Numbered from the stretch's first letter, positions 7,751-18,005 are shown. The stretch: DNA of 64,000 nucleotides from Desulfobulbaceae bacterium UBA2273 (GCA_002347095.1 DDWZ01000026.1:62001-126000), one strand, 5' to 3'. The notes: generated by a model not told the origin, from the sequence alone. A program made the numbers and translations.

Positions 7751-9519
7751 GTACCACCTTAAACGAACAGCTCGGCACCGCCGAGATTCTCTGGCAACTG
7801 GCCGATCTCTACCAGGGCGTTGATGACCCAAAAATCGAAACCGACATCGCCTGGTGCGAACAGGAGGCCAAGTCCCTCAAAGAGCAGTTCGCGACCAAGG
7901 TCGCAAGCCTTGACGCGACCCAGCTTCTCACCCTGGTCTTGCGCCTGGAAAAGCTCGAAACCCTGATGGGCAGGATTGCCACCTTTGCCTTTCTCAACTT
8001 CACCACCCAGATCCAAAACGCCCCGGCCGGTGCCTTCCTGCAAAAAATCAAGGAGGCTGGCAGCCGGATCGGTCGGGAGACCGTATTCTTTGAGCTGGAA
8101 TGGAGCAAGGTCGAAGACTCCGCAGCCAGCGCCCTGCTGGCTGATACAACCCTTGCCCACTACCGCCATCACCTGGAGAGCATGCGGCGCTATGCCAGAC
8201 ATCTGTTGTCCATGGCCGAGGAAACCCTGCTCATCGAAAAGGCGCCGGTGGGCCGCTCCTCCTGGACCAACCTCTTTGAAAAGGTCATGGGGCATCTGAA
8301 ATTCGGGGAAAGGCAGCGCAGCGAAGAGGAGGTGCTCACCGATCTCTACAGCCCGGAGCGTGAAGTACGGTCCCAGGCTGCCGACGAGCTTACCGAAGGA
8401 CTCAAAAGCCAGCTCCATGTGCTGACCCACATCTTCAATACCCTGCTGGCCGAGAAGATGATCGACGACCGGCTCCGCAAGTACGACTCTTGGGTCAGCT
8501 CCATGAACCTGTATAACGAGCTGGAGGACCAGACCGTGGAGGTGCTGGTGGGTGCGGTCACCAGCCGGTACGACATGGTCCAGCGCTACTACCGGCTCAA
8601 AAAGAGCATCCTCGGCCTGGAAGAGCTGTGCGACTATGACCGCTACGCTCCCCTGCCCCACTTGCCCACAACCCTGGTGGATTGGAATACCAGCAAGGAG
8701 ATGGTTCTTACCGCTTTTCATGACTTTGCCCCGGAGATGGGGGAAATCGCCGGTCACTTCTTTGAAAAAAAATGGATTCACGCCCCGATTCTGGAAGGCA
8801 AGCGCGGCGGGGCCTTTGCCCACCCCTGCGTGCCCGAGGTGCACCCCTATGTGATGGTGAACTACACCGGCAGCCTGCGCGACATTTCCACCGTGGCCCA
8901 CGAACTGGGGCACGGGGTGCACCAGTACCTGGCCGCCGCAAACGGCTATTACAACTCCTCCACCACCCTGGTCCTGGCCGAGACCGCCTCGGTGTTCGCC
9001 GAGCTGCTCCTGTTCAACTCCCAGGTCAAGCTCCTGACCGTTCCTGCGGAACGGCGGGCCTTTATCTGCCAGAAGCTCGAATCCATCTTTGCCACGGTCT
9101 TTCGCCAGGTTTCCATGAACCGCTTTGAGCACGCGGTGCACAATGCCCGGCGGGAGAGCGGCGAACTCTCCCCGGAACAATTGGCCAGCCACTGGCTCAC
9201 CACCCAGCGGGCCATGTTCGCCGACTCGGTCAATCTGCGGGAGGACTACGGGATCTGGTGGTCGTACATCCCCCATTTTTTAAGCACCCCTGGCTATGTC
9301 TATTCCTACGCCTTTGGCGAACTGCTGGTTTTGGCCCTCTACAACCTCTACAAGGAAGACGGGGGTGCCTTTGTGCCCAAATACCTCGACCTGCTGCGCG
9401 CCGGAGGCAGCAATACCCCGGCCGAGCTGCTCAAGCCCTTTGGCGTTAATCTGGACGATCCGGCCTTCTGGCTCGGCGGGCTCACCACCATTGACGAAAT
9501 GTTGCAGATGGTTGAATGA
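7747..9519 (+). CDS. pepF: M3-family oligoendopeptidase F
   Basis: This cytoplasmic zinc metallopeptidase of 590 aa degrades short peptides. It carries the M3 signature HELGHGVHQYL near residue 385 (HExxH zinc site). The third ligand Glu lies about 25-30 residues later in VLAETASVFAELL. The length matches PepF-type enzymes (about 590-610 aa). The ATG follows AAAGGAGCACAACC. The gene begins at the end of the Fic remnant and its stop overlaps the next gene by 4 nt (ATGA), heading a peptidase-SUI1-GIY-YIG operon. Confidence 0.95.
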   Translation: MSTTLNEQLGTAEILWQLADLYQGVDDPKIETDIAWCEQEAKSLKEQFATKVASLDATQLLTLVLRLEKLETLMGRIATFAFLNFTTQIQNAPAGAFLQKIKEAGSRIGRETVFFELEWSKVEDSAASALLADTTLAHYRHHLESMRRYARHLLSMAEETLLIEKAPVGRSSWTNLFEKVMGHLKFGERQRSEEEVLTDLYSPEREVRSQAADELTEGLKSQLHVLTHIFNTLLAEKMIDDRLRKYDSWVSSMNLYNELEDQTVEVLVGAVTSRYDMVQRYYRLKKSILGLEELCDYDRYAPLPHLPTTLVDWNTSKEMVLTAFHDFAPEMGEIAGHFFEKKWIHAPILEGKRGGAFAHPCVPEVHPYVMVNYTGSLRDISTVAHELGHGVHQYLAAANGYYNSSTTLVLAETASVFAELLLFNSQVKLLTVPAERRAFICQKLESIFATVFRQVSMNRFEHAVHNARRESGELSPEQLASHWLTTQRAMFADSVNLREDYGIWWSYIPHFLSTPGYVYSYAFGELLVLALYNLYKEDGGAFVPKYLDLLRAGGSNTPAELLKPFGVNLDDPAFWLGGLTTIDEMLQMVE

Positions 9520-9890
9520 TGGGAATGCGGAAGAAATCAGCCAACAGTTCCTCCCTGGTCTATTCCACGGAGCATGGCCGGACCTGCCCGAAATGCGAAA
9601 AGCCCCTGGCCCAGTGCAGTTGCGGGCAAAAAAGGCCCAATCCAAAGGACGACGGCATCGTCCGGGTCTCGCGGGAAACCAAGGGCCGCAAGGGAAGCGG
9701 CGTAACCCTTATCACCGGGCTGCCCCTGCCCGAACCGGAGTTGACCGGACTTGCCAAACAGCTCAAGCAGCGCTGCGGCAGCGGCGGCACCGTGAAAAAC
9801 GGGATTATCGAGGTCCAGGGCGACCACCGGGAGGTGGTGCTGGCGGAGCTGATCCGCCTTGGCTATCAGGCAAAAAAGGCTGGCGGCTGA
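9516..9890 (+). CDS. SUI1/YciH-family translation factor homologue
   Basis: This 124-aa protein shows an N-terminal CPKCEKPLAQCSCG zinc-ribbon-like segment (residues 25-38) and a C-terminal SUI1 domain (about 50-124). The domain contains RVSRETKGRKGSGVTLITGL and KQRCGSGGTVKNG, the hallmark of eIF1/YciH proteins that influence start-codon selection. The start overlaps the peptidase stop by 4 nt and the stop shares one base with the next ATG, so it is the middle gene of a coupled three-gene operon. Confidence 0.9.
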   Translation: MMGMRKKSANSSSLVYSTEHGRTCPKCEKPLAQCSCGQKRPNPKDDGIVRVSRETKGRKGSGVTLITGLPLPEPELTGLAKQLKQRCGSGGTVKNGIIEVQGDHREVVLAELIRLGYQAKKAGG

Positions 9891-10162
9891 TGGAAGTTTC
9901 CAAAGCCGCCTGGTTTGTCTATCTGGTCCGCTGCCAGGACGGCTCCCTTTATTGCGGCATCGCTAAGGATCTGGACCGGAGAGTGGCGGAGCACAACTCT
10001 TCTGACAAGGGAGCGAAATACACCCGGGGCCGGCAACCGGTGCGACTGATCTACGCGGAAGAGGCCGCCTCCAGGGCGCAGGCCACCCAACGGGAAGGCA
10101 CGATCAAGAGAATGAGCCGGGCAGAAAAAACGGCGCTCATCAAGGGTGCAGCGGGCACATAG
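9890..10162 (+). CDS. GIY-YIG nuclease domain protein (UPF0213-like)
   Basis: This 90-aa protein is essentially one GIY-YIG domain. FVYLVRCQDGSLYCGIAKDL supplies the GIY-YIG core (as VYL...YCG), followed by RRVAEHNSS and the Arg and Glu region QATQREGTIKRMSRAEK. The family is small and standalone and probably acts on DNA; its biological role is unclear. The ATG at 9890 shares its A with the TGA of the SUI1 gene. A longer upstream frame is the same reading frame running antisense to function through the neighbouring genes and is rejected. Confidence 0.88.
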   Translation: MEVSKAAWFVYLVRCQDGSLYCGIAKDLDRRVAEHNSSDKGAKYTRGRQPVRLIYAEEAASRAQATQREGTIKRMSRAEKTALIKGAAGT

Positions 10163-10204
10163 AACCGCACGCCAACCGCACAATCTCATAACCGGGAGAG
10201 AGCC

Positions 10205-11110
10205 ATGAAAATCTTCATCGCAGGCGGCACGGGTTTCCTGGGGCAAGCCCTCATTCGAAAACTTTTGCAGGGAGGGCATGCGGTGACCGCCCTGGCCAGA
10301 AGCCCGAAAAAACTGGGCGATCTCGCCCCGCGCATCCGGGTGGTTTCCGGTTCGCCGCTCGTCCCCGGCCCCTGGCAAGAGGAACTGGCCGGGCAGGACG
10401 TGGTCATCAACCTCACCGGCACAAGCATCTTCACCCGCTGGACTCCGGCGGCAAAGGAGATGATCCTGCACAGCCGGATTGCCGCGACCAAAAACATTGT
10501 TGAGGCCCTTCCGGATCATCCCGCCTCGCCCGTCACTTTGATCAACACCAGCGCCTCGGGGTTCTACGGCTTGTGCGGCGATGAAGAAAAATACGAAGAT
10601 GGTTTGCCGGGCGGCGACTTTCTCGCCTCGGTTTGCAAGAGGTGGGAAGAAGAAGCAAACAGGGCGCAAGGCAAGGCCAGGGTGATCTCCATGCGCATCG
10701 GTGTCGTGCTGGGCAAAAACGGCGGCGCCCTGGCCAAGATGCTGCCCGCTTTTCGCCTCGGGGTGGCGGGGAAACTGGGGCATGGGCGTCAGTGGTTTCC
10801 CTGGATTCACCTGGACGACCTCACCAGCGCCATCCTTTTTTGCATGAAACACAGCGAAATTGCCGGCCCGGTAAACTTGAGCGCGCCCGCTCCGGTGCGC
10901 AATGGTGAATTCACCCGGATCCTGGGCACAGTGCTGCACCGGCCAACTTTTTTGGGGGTTCCCGGCCTTGCCGTTCGCCTTGTTCTAGGGGAAATGAGTT
11001 CGGTGGTGCTTGAGGGGTGCAGGATGATGCCGGGAGTGCTGACGGCGAATGGATTTTCTTTCCGCTTTCCATCACTGCAATCAGCGCTTGAGGATATTTT
11101 GAAAAAATAG
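10205..11110 (+). CDS. TIGR01777-family NAD(P)-binding epimerase-like protein (YfcH/SulA type)
   Basis: This 301-aa Rossmann-fold protein of the extended SDR group starts MKIFIAGGTGFLGQALIRKL, with the GxxGxxG dinucleotide motif at residues 7-13. TSASGFYG near residue 114 is the active-site region, and DFLASVCKRWEEEA and VLGKNGGALAKML are typical TIGR01777 blocks. The C-terminal DUF1731-like segment (PGLAVRLVLGEMS near 260, then LTANGFSFRFPSLQSAL) completes the family architecture. The substrate is unknown. GGGAGAG 5 nt before the ATG supports the start. Its stop codon abuts an array of heptanucleotide repeats. Confidence 0.92.
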   Translation: MKIFIAGGTGFLGQALIRKLLQGGHAVTALARSPKKLGDLAPRIRVVSGSPLVPGPWQEELAGQDVVINLTGTSIFTRWTPAAKEMILHSRIAATKNIVEALPDHPASPVTLINTSASGFYGLCGDEEKYEDGLPGGDFLASVCKRWEEEANRAQGKARVISMRIGVVLGKNGGALAKMLPAFRLGVAGKLGHGRQWFPWIHLDDLTSAILFCMKHSEIAGPVNLSAPAPVRNGEFTRILGTVLHRPTFLGVPGLAVRLVLGEMSSVVLEGCRMMPGVLTANGFSFRFPSLQSALEDILKK

Positions 11111-11187
11111 GCTAAAGGCTAAAGGCTAAAGGCTAAAGGCTAAAGGCTAAAGGCTAAAGGCTAAAGGCTAAAGGCTAAAGGCTAAAG
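11111..11187 (+). repeat. Eleven perfect tandem copies of GCTAAAG
   Basis: Seventy-seven bases consist of 11 uninterrupted identical 7-nt units, starting at the base after the epimerase stop codon. No unit contains a substitution, which suggests recent slippage or selection. A spacer of about 66 bp separates it from a related repeat on the other strand. Confidence 0.95.
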
Positions 11188-11253
11188 GAAACTTTTTCCT
11201 CTTCCTTCGGCAAGGATTTTTCGGCACAGGAATAAAAAAATTGCTGCCCCCTT

Positions 11254-11314
11254 TTTACCTTTTACCTTTTACCTTTTACCTTTCACCTAGCCCTTCACCT
11301 TTCACCTAGCCCTT
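11254..11314 (-). repeat. Opposed heptanucleotide array (AGGTAAA type) ending at the cheX stop
   Basis: Read on the minus strand this is four copies of AGGTAAA (11254-11281 on plus as TTTACCT), then AGGTGAA and two AAGGGCTAGGTGAA blocks (11282-11295 and 11301-11314). It runs into the stop codon of the CheX-like gene. The units are purine-rich and similar to GCTAAAG but on the opposite strand. Confidence 0.85.
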
Positions 11315-11783
11315 ATTTACTGGCGAGATTGGCCTCCAGGACAAAGGTGCCGCAGTCTGTCTGAAACGGGAGAACAATAATCGGCACATCGGAGTGATGG
11401 TGGATTTCCACCCCCTTGCCGGTGACCATGGTCGGGGTGGCAAGGTTGAAACTCATCCCCAGCTTGCCGAATTCCGCCTTGGCGCCGCCGCAGATCATGT
11501 TGGTGATCTCACCCACCGCATCGACAATGTCATGGTCAATGGTTGCCTTGGGCTCTTCCATGAGCATGCGGGAAACGATTTGCAGGATACAGGCGGACGG
11601 AAAGCTGATGGTCATGCTGCCTTCGACACTCTCGGAGGCCATGCCGATAATGCCGGTCACATCGCCGTAGGTGGACACGCCTTCCTTGAGATACGGCTTC
11701 TGCCCGGTCAATTTGGTCTGAGCCATGGTCTCCAGAACATTTTTGGTGGCATGCACAAAAGGATTCAGATATTCAGCCTTCAT
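11313..11783 (-). CDS. cheX: CheX-like chemotaxis phosphatase
   Basis: This 156-aa protein of the CheC/CheX family dephosphorylates response regulators. It shows the CheX opening YLNPFVHATKNVLETMAQT and the catalytic helix VGEITNMICGGAKAEF, with Glu and Asn spaced as in the phosphatase motif ExxN. Only one such helix is present, as expected for CheX and unlike two-helix CheC. No chemotaxis genes are nearby, but many receivers occur in the window and one of them could be its substrate. It is transcribed towards the repeat array and convergent with the epimerase gene. Confidence 0.88.
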   Translation of the reverse strand: MKAEYLNPFVHATKNVLETMAQTKLTGQKPYLKEGVSTYGDVTGIIGMASESVEGSMTISFPSACILQIVSRMLMEEPKATIDHDIVDAVGEITNMICGGAKAEFGKLGMSFNLATPTMVTGKGVEIHHHSDVPIIVLPFQTDCGTFVLEANLASK

Positions 11784-12013
11784 AATTTCCCTGTCAAGTC
11801 TCGTTCAAACATCAAAAAAAAACGGAACGCCCTGTTCATCCGTGATGAAAGCCCTGACAAAAGGGCATCTGTCTCATATCCTACACCATTATTAGGCGTG
11901 AGCCTAAAAAAAAGTCAAGAAAAACAGAAGGATTTTCGCAGGGTTGCCGAACCGGAGAAAATCCCTCGGGCATAGGGTTGGAGTTATTTCCTCGTTCTAC
12001 GGTTCCGGCAGGA

Positions 12014-14185
12014 TTACGGCGTGCATTCCATGGCATCGAGCCTTTTTGCCAATTCAGCCACATCGGAGATTGGCAGTTGGCAGTTGAAATTTTCACAGAG
12101 ATACACCGTGCTTCTATTTTCCCGGGGATCAAGATCCGCCAAAATCGGCTGGTATTGCCTGAGAAAATGATCCTCCCCTCCATGGGCCAGCAAGACGATC
12201 TTGCCGGGCAAAAAGCGTTTGCGGATCATGGCGAGCATGATCTCGGTGTCTGGCCGATTAAGTTTGCCGACAACCAGGAACTGCCGAGGCTTATTTTTCT
12301 GCACATCATGGGCCACCAGCATCTGCGGCAGCATGGAAGGATACTCATTCAACTGCCCGCCAAAGGCCTCGATGGTCGCGTCGGCCCGTTTGAGCCACTC
12401 TGCATTGCCGGTTATCCAGCCAAGCCGGAGGAGATTGAGCGCGCTCATTGAATTGCCCGTGGGCTCGGCCCCGTCATAATCACCCTTGAGGCGGACCAGC
12501 ACGGAACCATCCGAGCCGCTGGTCTCGAAAAATCCGCCCCGGACCTCGTCGCCAAACAGGGCAATCTGGCTTTCCGTCAAGGCCATGGCCATTTGCAGCC
12601 AAGCGATATCGAAGGATGCCTCATAGAGGTCGAGAAGACCGTTGACCAGAAAGGCATAGTCGTCGAGCTGCCCGGCAAGGCCACCCTCCCCATCCCGGTA
12701 ACGCCGCAAAAGCGCGTGGGTAGCCAGGTCATACAGTCTGGCCCGGATAAAGGTTGCGGCCCGTTCCGCCGCGGCAAGGTAGCGCTTCTCGCCCAGCACC
12801 TGGGCTGCCCGGGCAAGGGCGCTGATCATGTGCCCATTCCAGGAAGTGATGATCTTGTCGTCGAGATGCGGCCTTGGCCGCTGCGCCCGCACCGCGAACA
12901 GTTTTTCCCTGCTGCGTTCCAACAGGCGGGACAACTCCTCCTCCGGGAGGCGGAAACGGCGTGAAGTTTCGGCAAGGGGATGGGCGACATGGAGGATATT
13001 TTTACCGGCGAATTCAGCATGGGGGTCGTCAAGCGCGTTGCCCGCCTCAAGCACGCCGTAATGGAAGGAGAAGATTTCGCCATGCTCCTTGCCGAGAACG
13101 GCGAGAATCTCCTCTCCGGTCCAGAGATAAAACAAGCCCTCGCCATGCACCTCGGGGTTTCCGGCCTGGATGCTGTCGGCATCCTCCGCCGAATAAAAGC
13201 CCCCTTCCGGGCTGGTCATATCCCTCAAGACATAGTCAAGAATATTCTGGGCAACATTGGCATAAAAAGGATCTTGCCCCGATTGGAAGGCTTCGAGATA
13301 CGCAACCGCGAGTTGGGCCTGGTCGTAGAGCATCTTTTCAAAATGGGGCACCCGCCACTGCGCATCCACCGAATACCGGTGAAAGCCGCCGCCGAGATGG
13401 TCGTACATCCCGCCCGCCGCCATCTTGCGCAGGGTGACATAGGTCATGTTCACAGCCTGGGATTCACCGGTGCGCGCGCCATGGCGCAGCAAAAAATTGA
13501 AAACCACGGGCCGGGGAAACTTGGGCGCCAGGCCGAAGCCGCCGAACTCGGCATCGTACTCCGCGGCAAGCTGGCGGAAACCCTTGGCGCAGGCCTCTGG
13601 ATCGATTTTTTCCGCCCTGCCATCCTCGCCCTTGCGGCGGAGATGCTCGGTAATATTGGCCGCCGACTCCAGAACCTTCCCGTGCCGGTTGCCCCAGGCA
13701 TCATGCACCGCCGCGAGAACCTCGGCAAAGCCGGGCAGTCCGTGCCTTCCCTCGGGCGGAAAATAGGTGCCCCCATAAAAAGGGCGCAGATCGGGGGTAA
13801 GAAACACCGACATGGGCCAGCCGCCATGCCCGGTTAAAGCCTGCACCGCTGCCATGTAAATCTGGTCAAGGTCGGGGCGTTCCTCCCGGTCCACCTTGAC
13901 GCAGATGAAATCCTTGTTGAGAATCCGCGCTGTCTCCGGGTTTTCAAAGGATTCATGGGCCATGACATGGCACCAGTGGCAGGTGGAATAGCCGATGGAG
14001 AGAAAAATCGGCTTATTTTCCGTGCACGCCAAGGCAAAGGATTCCTCTCCCCAGGGATACCAGGCCACGGGATTGAAGGCATGCTGGAGGAGATAGGGAC
14101 TTTTTTCACTGACAAGCCGGTTGGGCTTTTTGCCCAGGGCCTGCTGCTGGTCGATAAAGGTCTGCATGGTCATGTTGGCTGCCAT
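12014..14185 (-). CDS. DUF255 / YyaL-type protein with thioredoxin-like domain
   Basis: This 723-aa protein has an N-terminal DUF255 thioredoxin-like domain. [19 protein letters not shown] near residue 20 and the redox-like [12 protein letters not shown] near 70 are followed by [12 protein letters not shown] long alpha/alpha six-barrel with [17 protein letters not shown] and [12 protein letters not shown] comes next, as in the YyaL/SPATA20 family. The biochemical function is unsettled. I choose ATG 14185 because AAGGGGG lies 5 nt upstream; a start at 14266 would add 27 unrelated residues overlapping the neighbouring gene. Confidence 0.93.
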   Translation of the reverse strand: MAANMTMQTFIDQQQALGKKPNRLVSEKSPYLLQHAFNPVAWYPWGEESFALACTENKPIFLSIGYSTCHWCHVMAHESFENPETARILNKDFICVKVDREERPDLDQIYMAAVQALTGHGGWPMSVFLTPDLRPFYGGTYFPPEGRHGLPGFAEVLAAVHDAWGNRHGKVLESAANITEHLRRKGEDGRAEKIDPEACAKGFRQLAAEYDAEFGGFGLAPKFPRPVVFNFLLRHGARTGESQAVNMTYVTLRKMAAGGMYDHLGGGFHRYSVDAQWRVPHFEKMLYDQAQLAVAYLEAFQSGQDPFYANVAQNILDYVLRDMTSPEGGFYSAEDADSIQAGNPEVHGEGLFYLWTGEEILAVLGKEHGEIFSFHYGVLEAGNALDDPHAEFAGKNILHVAHPLAETSRRFRLPEEELSRLLERSREKLFAVRAQRPRPHLDDKIITSWNGHMISALARAAQVLGEKRYLAAAERAATFIRARLYDLATHALLRRYRDGEGGLAGQLDDYAFLVNGLLDLYEASFDIAWLQMAMALTESQIALFGDEVRGGFFETSGSDGSVLVRLKGDYDGAEPTGNSMSALNLLRLGWITGNAEWLKRADATIEAFGGQLNEYPSMLPQMLVAHDVQKNKPRQFLVVGKLNRPDTEIMLAMIRKRFLPGKIVLLAHGGEDHFLRQYQPILADLDPRENRSTVYLCENFNCQLPISDVAELAKRLDAMECTP

Positions 14186-14225
14186 TGAATCCCCCTTGCC
14201 GCGCAAAAAAATCCTATGAAACCCA

Positions 14226-16319
14226 TCACTGTTCGGACATCGAACGGATGGTAAGCGCCAGGGCAAGAAACGGCGCCATGAACAGGGTCAACACAACCAT
14301 GGTGGCTTTCTGGAACTGGGGATTTTTCACCATCCGGAGGATTTCAGGGTCGAGCACGCCCGAAAGCCCGATGGTGACAAGCGGCAGCAGCACAAAGGCA
14401 AGCCCGCTGAATACCATCTCCGCCACAACCAGTTTTTTGAAAAACATCGACAGGGTGTCCAGGGCAATTTTCAACTTCAACATGCGGTCAACCAACCCCG
14501 TCAGGAGATCGACCTCCTCCTTGCCTGCCTGCAGCCGCGCCTTGGCCGTTGCCAGACTTTCGCCGGCAATGCTTCTGGCTTCGACAAACTTTCTTTTGCC
14601 GGCAAAAAGGAGCGTTTTAAAATCACTGAAAAAAGACTTATAGGGATATTCCTGCCAGAAAGTATTGTACTCCGACCAGGTCAAGGCAGCCGCATCCACC
14701 CGGACATTCAGCTCTTCAAGCCTTGCCTCGCGCAGGCGGGGACAGACCATGCTCAAGGATTTGGCCCGGTCCGCGATATCAAGAACATCATAGACGGCGC
14801 GACGCCGGAACTGTTCTTCCAGATTGGCCAGCACCGAGAGATGATTCTGCATCTCCTCGTCTTCTTCCCCGCCGAACCAGGCCTGCAACTCTGCGAAAGC
14901 CTCCTTCGCATCGGCCAGGTTTTCCCCGGCCTCCTTGTTTTTCTGATCATACAGCCCGGAAAGAACGTTCTCCACCATGGTGTTGGCCGGCAGCATGGCC
15001 GGGTCCATGAGGGCGATCATGAAATACCGGCGATCCCCCGAGGCCAGCTTGCGCAGCAGTTGCATCTGCTGCTGCCCCTGACCCTCATGAACCCTGGTCT
15101 GAATGAGACTGTATTGGACCTCCGCACAATCGACATAGAGATTGGCCACCGAGCTGATAAGTTGCTCCGCCTTCCAAGGGTGGCCAGCCAGCCTGTGAAA
15201 TCTGGCGGTAAGGAGGCTGATGTAGATTTTCTCTTTTTCCGTGCCGGCCGTACTGTTTGCTATTTGCAGAAAATGGGCCACATCCCCCATCCGGCCCCGC
15301 TCCAAAGCAATGAAAGCCAAGCCAAGGGTGGCGTAGAACTGCTTTCCTCCCAAGGCCTGGCTTTCCGCCTTCAAGAAATCAAGGGCCTGCTTGTACTTGC
15401 CGACCCGCAGGCAATCAAAGCCGGAATGCAGGTTTCGGCTGTCAACCTTTACCCGGTCTATTTTCCCGATGCCGTCCCAGGAGGACAACAGGGAAAAAGC
15501 GGCATAACTCAGGAAACGAGGCTGATAAATAAGATACATGTCGAAATACGCGACATAGACCTGCAAGGCGGGATCGTTGCGGATCTGGGCGCCATCGATA
15601 TTGGTGGCCAACAGTTCCGCCATCTTTTTCTGCTCGGCCATGACCTGCTTAAACAGGGTGTCGATCTTTGCGAAAGAGAGGTAGCCAACCCGGTCCAGGC
15701 CCCGGGTTTCCATGGTCAACTGTTTACTGGGGCAATGAGCCGGAGCGTGATTGGCCATGCCGCAATAAAAACACTCCGAACTCGCTCCCTTGGCCGCGAG
15801 GAATCGGCCGGTAAAAAGGCGTTCCCGCTTCAATTCGCTGAGATCGCCGGAAAAGCTCAACTGAAACAACCCGTCTCCGGCATCCGTGAATTGATGGGCA
15901 GGCATTTTTTTGCCGGCAAAAAGAAGATTCCATTGCAGCTTCAACGCCCGGGTCACATACAGGGTTTCCGGCTGCAACACCCCCCAGACCGAGGCAGTGG
16001 CCTCGCCAAAATCAACGGGCGGATCTTTTCTCCGGTGCAGATGCACGATAACCTGAATGGGAACCGCGCCCATTTGGGGTTGCCACTGCTGCTTTTTGAG
16101 GGATTGCAGGTTTTCGAAAAAGGTGCTCAGGGCGGCGAATGGCTCATCATAATAGACAAGCAGGAGATCCTCGCTGCTGTCCGGAGCTTCGATCCCCACC
16201 TGAACCAGGAGGTTGCGCAAGGCCTTGAAAAACGCGGACCACCGGCCCGGAAGAGCCTGCTCCCCCTGATAGGTTAAAGGATGAATCGCCAGCAGAGTGG
16301 AGTGATCGATCTCTTTCAT
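14226..16319 (-). CDS. Large protein with CCHC zinc knuckle, helical repeats and two C-terminal membrane segments
   Basis: I do not recognise this 697-aa protein as a named family. The N-terminal 180 residues look globular. A perfect zinc-knuckle pattern CX2CX4HX4C occupies residues 183-196 (C183, C186, H191, C196). Residues 260-560 are helix-rich with TPR-like pairs, for example [19 protein letters not shown]. The C-terminus has two hydrophobic segments, around [20 protein letters not shown] and [19 protein letters not shown]. That predicts a large cytoplasmic body anchored in the inner membrane. It lies 40 nt upstream of the DUF255 gene on the same strand and is probably cotranscribed with it. 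Function unknown. Confidence 0.8.
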   Translation of the reverse strand: MKEIDHSTLLAIHPLTYQGEQALPGRWSAFFKALRNLLVQVGIEAPDSSEDLLLVYYDEPFAALSTFFENLQSLKKQQWQPQMGAVPIQVIVHLHRRKDPPVDFGEATASVWGVLQPETLYVTRALKLQWNLLFAGKKMPAHQFTDAGDGLFQLSFSGDLSELKRERLFTGRFLAAKGASSECFYCGMANHAPAHCPSKQLTMETRGLDRVGYLSFAKIDTLFKQVMAEQKKMAELLATNIDGAQIRNDPALQVYVAYFDMYLIYQPRFLSYAAFSLLSSWDGIGKIDRVKVDSRNLHSGFDCLRVGKYKQALDFLKAESQALGGKQFYATLGLAFIALERGRMGDVAHFLQIANSTAGTEKEKIYISLLTARFHRLAGHPWKAEQLISSVANLYVDCAEVQYSLIQTRVHEGQGQQQMQLLRKLASGDRRYFMIALMDPAMLPANTMVENVLSGLYDQKNKEAGENLADAKEAFAELQAWFGGEEDEEMQNHLSVLANLEEQFRRRAVYDVLDIADRAKSLSMVCPRLREARLEELNVRVDAAALTWSEYNTFWQEYPYKSFFSDFKTLLFAGKRKFVEARSIAGESLATAKARLQAGKEEVDLLTGLVDRMLKLKIALDTLSMFFKKLVVAEMVFSGLAFVLLPLVTIGLSGVLDPEILRMVKNPQFQKATMVVLTLFMAPFLALALTIRSMSEQ

Positions 16320-16543
16320 GCTATTTCTTTGCCCAAGCGCCTTGTGTTCTTTGTCCGTGAGTGCCCTGTCGCATTATGCCATTGTACGTTTTTTCCGCTG
16401 CCACCACCACCCCAGTTTTCCCCCGAACGGAAAAAAGCTGGCCGAGATCTCAAACAATGATTACTTTGCAACCTGATCAAGCGAGGGCAACCGGTTCGTC
16501 CGCCAGCCCACGTCAATACAGCAACCTAGAGGAATACCCGCCA

Positions 16544-17200
16544 ATGGCCCTTGCCCCGGAACACCTCCGTGCCGACAACGTAAAACGCTTCGATGACGCC
16601 GCCGCGGCATGGGAAGAAAAACCCCAGCGCGTCGCCCTGGCCCGCAAGGTGGCCGAGGCCATCCGGCAAGCGATCCCCTTAGCCCCCGCCATGCGGGTTC
16701 TCGAATACGGCTGCGGAACCGGCATGGTCGCCAGAACCATAAGCCCGCATGTCGCCGCCATCGTGGCCGTCGACACCTCGCCGGGGATGCTGGAGGTCCT
16801 TGGCCGAAAAGCCGCGGAAGAAGGGATCACCAACATCGAAACCCGCGTCCATGATCTGACCAGACACCCTTTGCCCGTTGAGAATTTCGACCTGGTGCTG
16901 AGCAGCATGACCCTGCACCATATCCCGGAGATCGAGCCACTGTTGCACCGGTTTTTCGCGGCCCTGAAACCCGGGGGCTATCTGGCCGTTGCCGATCTGA
17001 TCACGGAAGACGGCTCCTTCCATGAAGACAACAGCGGCGTGGCCCACCACGGCATCAACCCGGATACGGTCCGGGACATCCTGGCAAGAAACGGCGGCCA
17101 GGACATCGGCGTGCAAGAGATTCACACCATTGAAAAGCCAGGGGAAAACAGCGCAATGCGGAGGTATCCCATATTTCTTGCCTGGTGCCGGAAGGCATGA
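16544..17200 (+). CDS. Class I SAM-dependent methyltransferase
   Basis: This 218-aa cytoplasmic enzyme shows the SAM-binding motif I VLEYGCGTGMVARTI near residue 55, an acidic motif II in IVAVDTSPGMLEVL, and motif IV in FDLVLSSMTLHHI. Motif I suits small-molecule (UbiE/Methyltransf_11/25-type) enzymes; the substrate is unknown. ATG 16544 follows AGAGGA and starts MALAPEHLRADNV; a longer in-frame start at 16361 would overlap the divergent promoter region. It is the first of four plus-strand genes ending at 19091. Confidence 0.88.
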   Translation: MALAPEHLRADNVKRFDDAAAAWEEKPQRVALARKVAEAIRQAIPLAPAMRVLEYGCGTGMVARTISPHVAAIVAVDTSPGMLEVLGRKAAEEGITNIETRVHDLTRHPLPVENFDLVLSSMTLHHIPEIEPLLHRFFAALKPGGYLAVADLITEDGSFHEDNSGVAHHGINPDTVRDILARNGGQDIGVQEIHTIEKPGENSAMRRYPIFLAWCRKA

Positions 17201-17234
17201 ACAACAGACGCGTGTGCAAGACACTGGGGGAAAG

Positions 17235-17981
17235 ATGATTGCAACCATTGACGGGGATGGCCGCCATTTCACTGACTTCGGCTGGCTCAAAACCTACTGG
17301 CTCTTTTCCTTTGCCGACTACTACACGCCGGACAACATCCAGTTCGGCCCCTTGCGGGTATTCAACGATGACGTGGTGGTGCCCGGCACGGGTTTCCCCA
17401 CCCATCCCCATGAGGAAATGGAGATCATCACCATTGTCCTTGACGGTGAGATCACCCACAAGGACAGCATGAACAACACCAGCGTCATCAAGGCCGGCGA
17501 TGTTCAGCGCATGTCCGCGGGCACCGGCCTTAGCCATTCGGAATACAACAGCGGCAAGGCGCCGGCCCATTTTTATCAGATCTGGATCTATCCGGACAAA
17601 CACGGTCTGCGCCCGACCTATGACCAGCGCAGTTTCAAAAAAGAAGAGTGGCGCAACCAACTGCTGCCCCTGGCCTCGGGCCAGCGCCACAAAAATGTGG
17701 TGCGCTTTCACAGCTCCGCCACCATCTACCGTGGGGAGCTCGATCCCGGCCGGGCCATCAGCTACGAGACCACGGAAGACCGCCGCATTTTTCTCTATCT
17801 TACCTCGGGAAAACTGGTGGTCAACCGGACCCGGTTGCTGCCAAAATATCAGGCCAGAATAGACCTGGAAAAAAACCTTATGCTGCAGGCGGAAGAAAAA
17901 TCGGATTTCATCCTCATCGACCTGCCCACCTGCCGGGGCTGGGGCTATGACAAAAAAACCCTGCAAGGCGGACGCTTCTAA
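17235..17981 (+). CDS. Pirin family protein
   Basis: This 248-aa bicupin has the pirin signatures FGPLRVFNDDVVVPGTGF, the metal-binding THPHEEMEIITIVLDG near residue 55, and QRMSAGTGLSHSEYN near 97. The His and Glu ligands of the N-terminal cupin are present. Bacterial pirins include quercetin-dioxygenase-like enzymes (as in YhhW) and regulators; the role here is not defined. ATG 17235 lies 5 nt after GGGGGAA. It is separated by 34 nt from the methyltransferase, in the same operon. Confidence 0.92.
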   Translation: MIATIDGDGRHFTDFGWLKTYWLFSFADYYTPDNIQFGPLRVFNDDVVVPGTGFPTHPHEEMEIITIVLDGEITHKDSMNNTSVIKAGDVQRMSAGTGLSHSEYNSGKAPAHFYQIWIYPDKHGLRPTYDQRSFKKEEWRNQLLPLASGQRHKNVVRFHSSATIYRGELDPGRAISYETTEDRRIFLYLTSGKLVVNRTRLLPKYQARIDLEKNLMLQAEEKSDFILIDLPTCRGWGYDKKTLQGGRF

Positions 17982-18005
17982 CTCCATCCACAAAGGAACT
18001 CCCCC

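Noticed and set aside
7759..9276. 505-codon minus-strand frame opposite oligoendopeptidase F
   Set aside because: It is a shadow of the peptidase gene, which has the complete HExxH signature and good start signals.
11111..11314. CRISPR array
   Set aside because: The units are contiguous 7-nt tandem repeats without spacers and there are no cas genes.
11888..11915. Hairpin TTAGGC-GTGA-GCCTAA next to an A-run as a terminator
   Set aside because: The homopolymer is A after the stem on the plus strand and precedes the stem on the minus strand, so neither direction gives stem followed by T-run.
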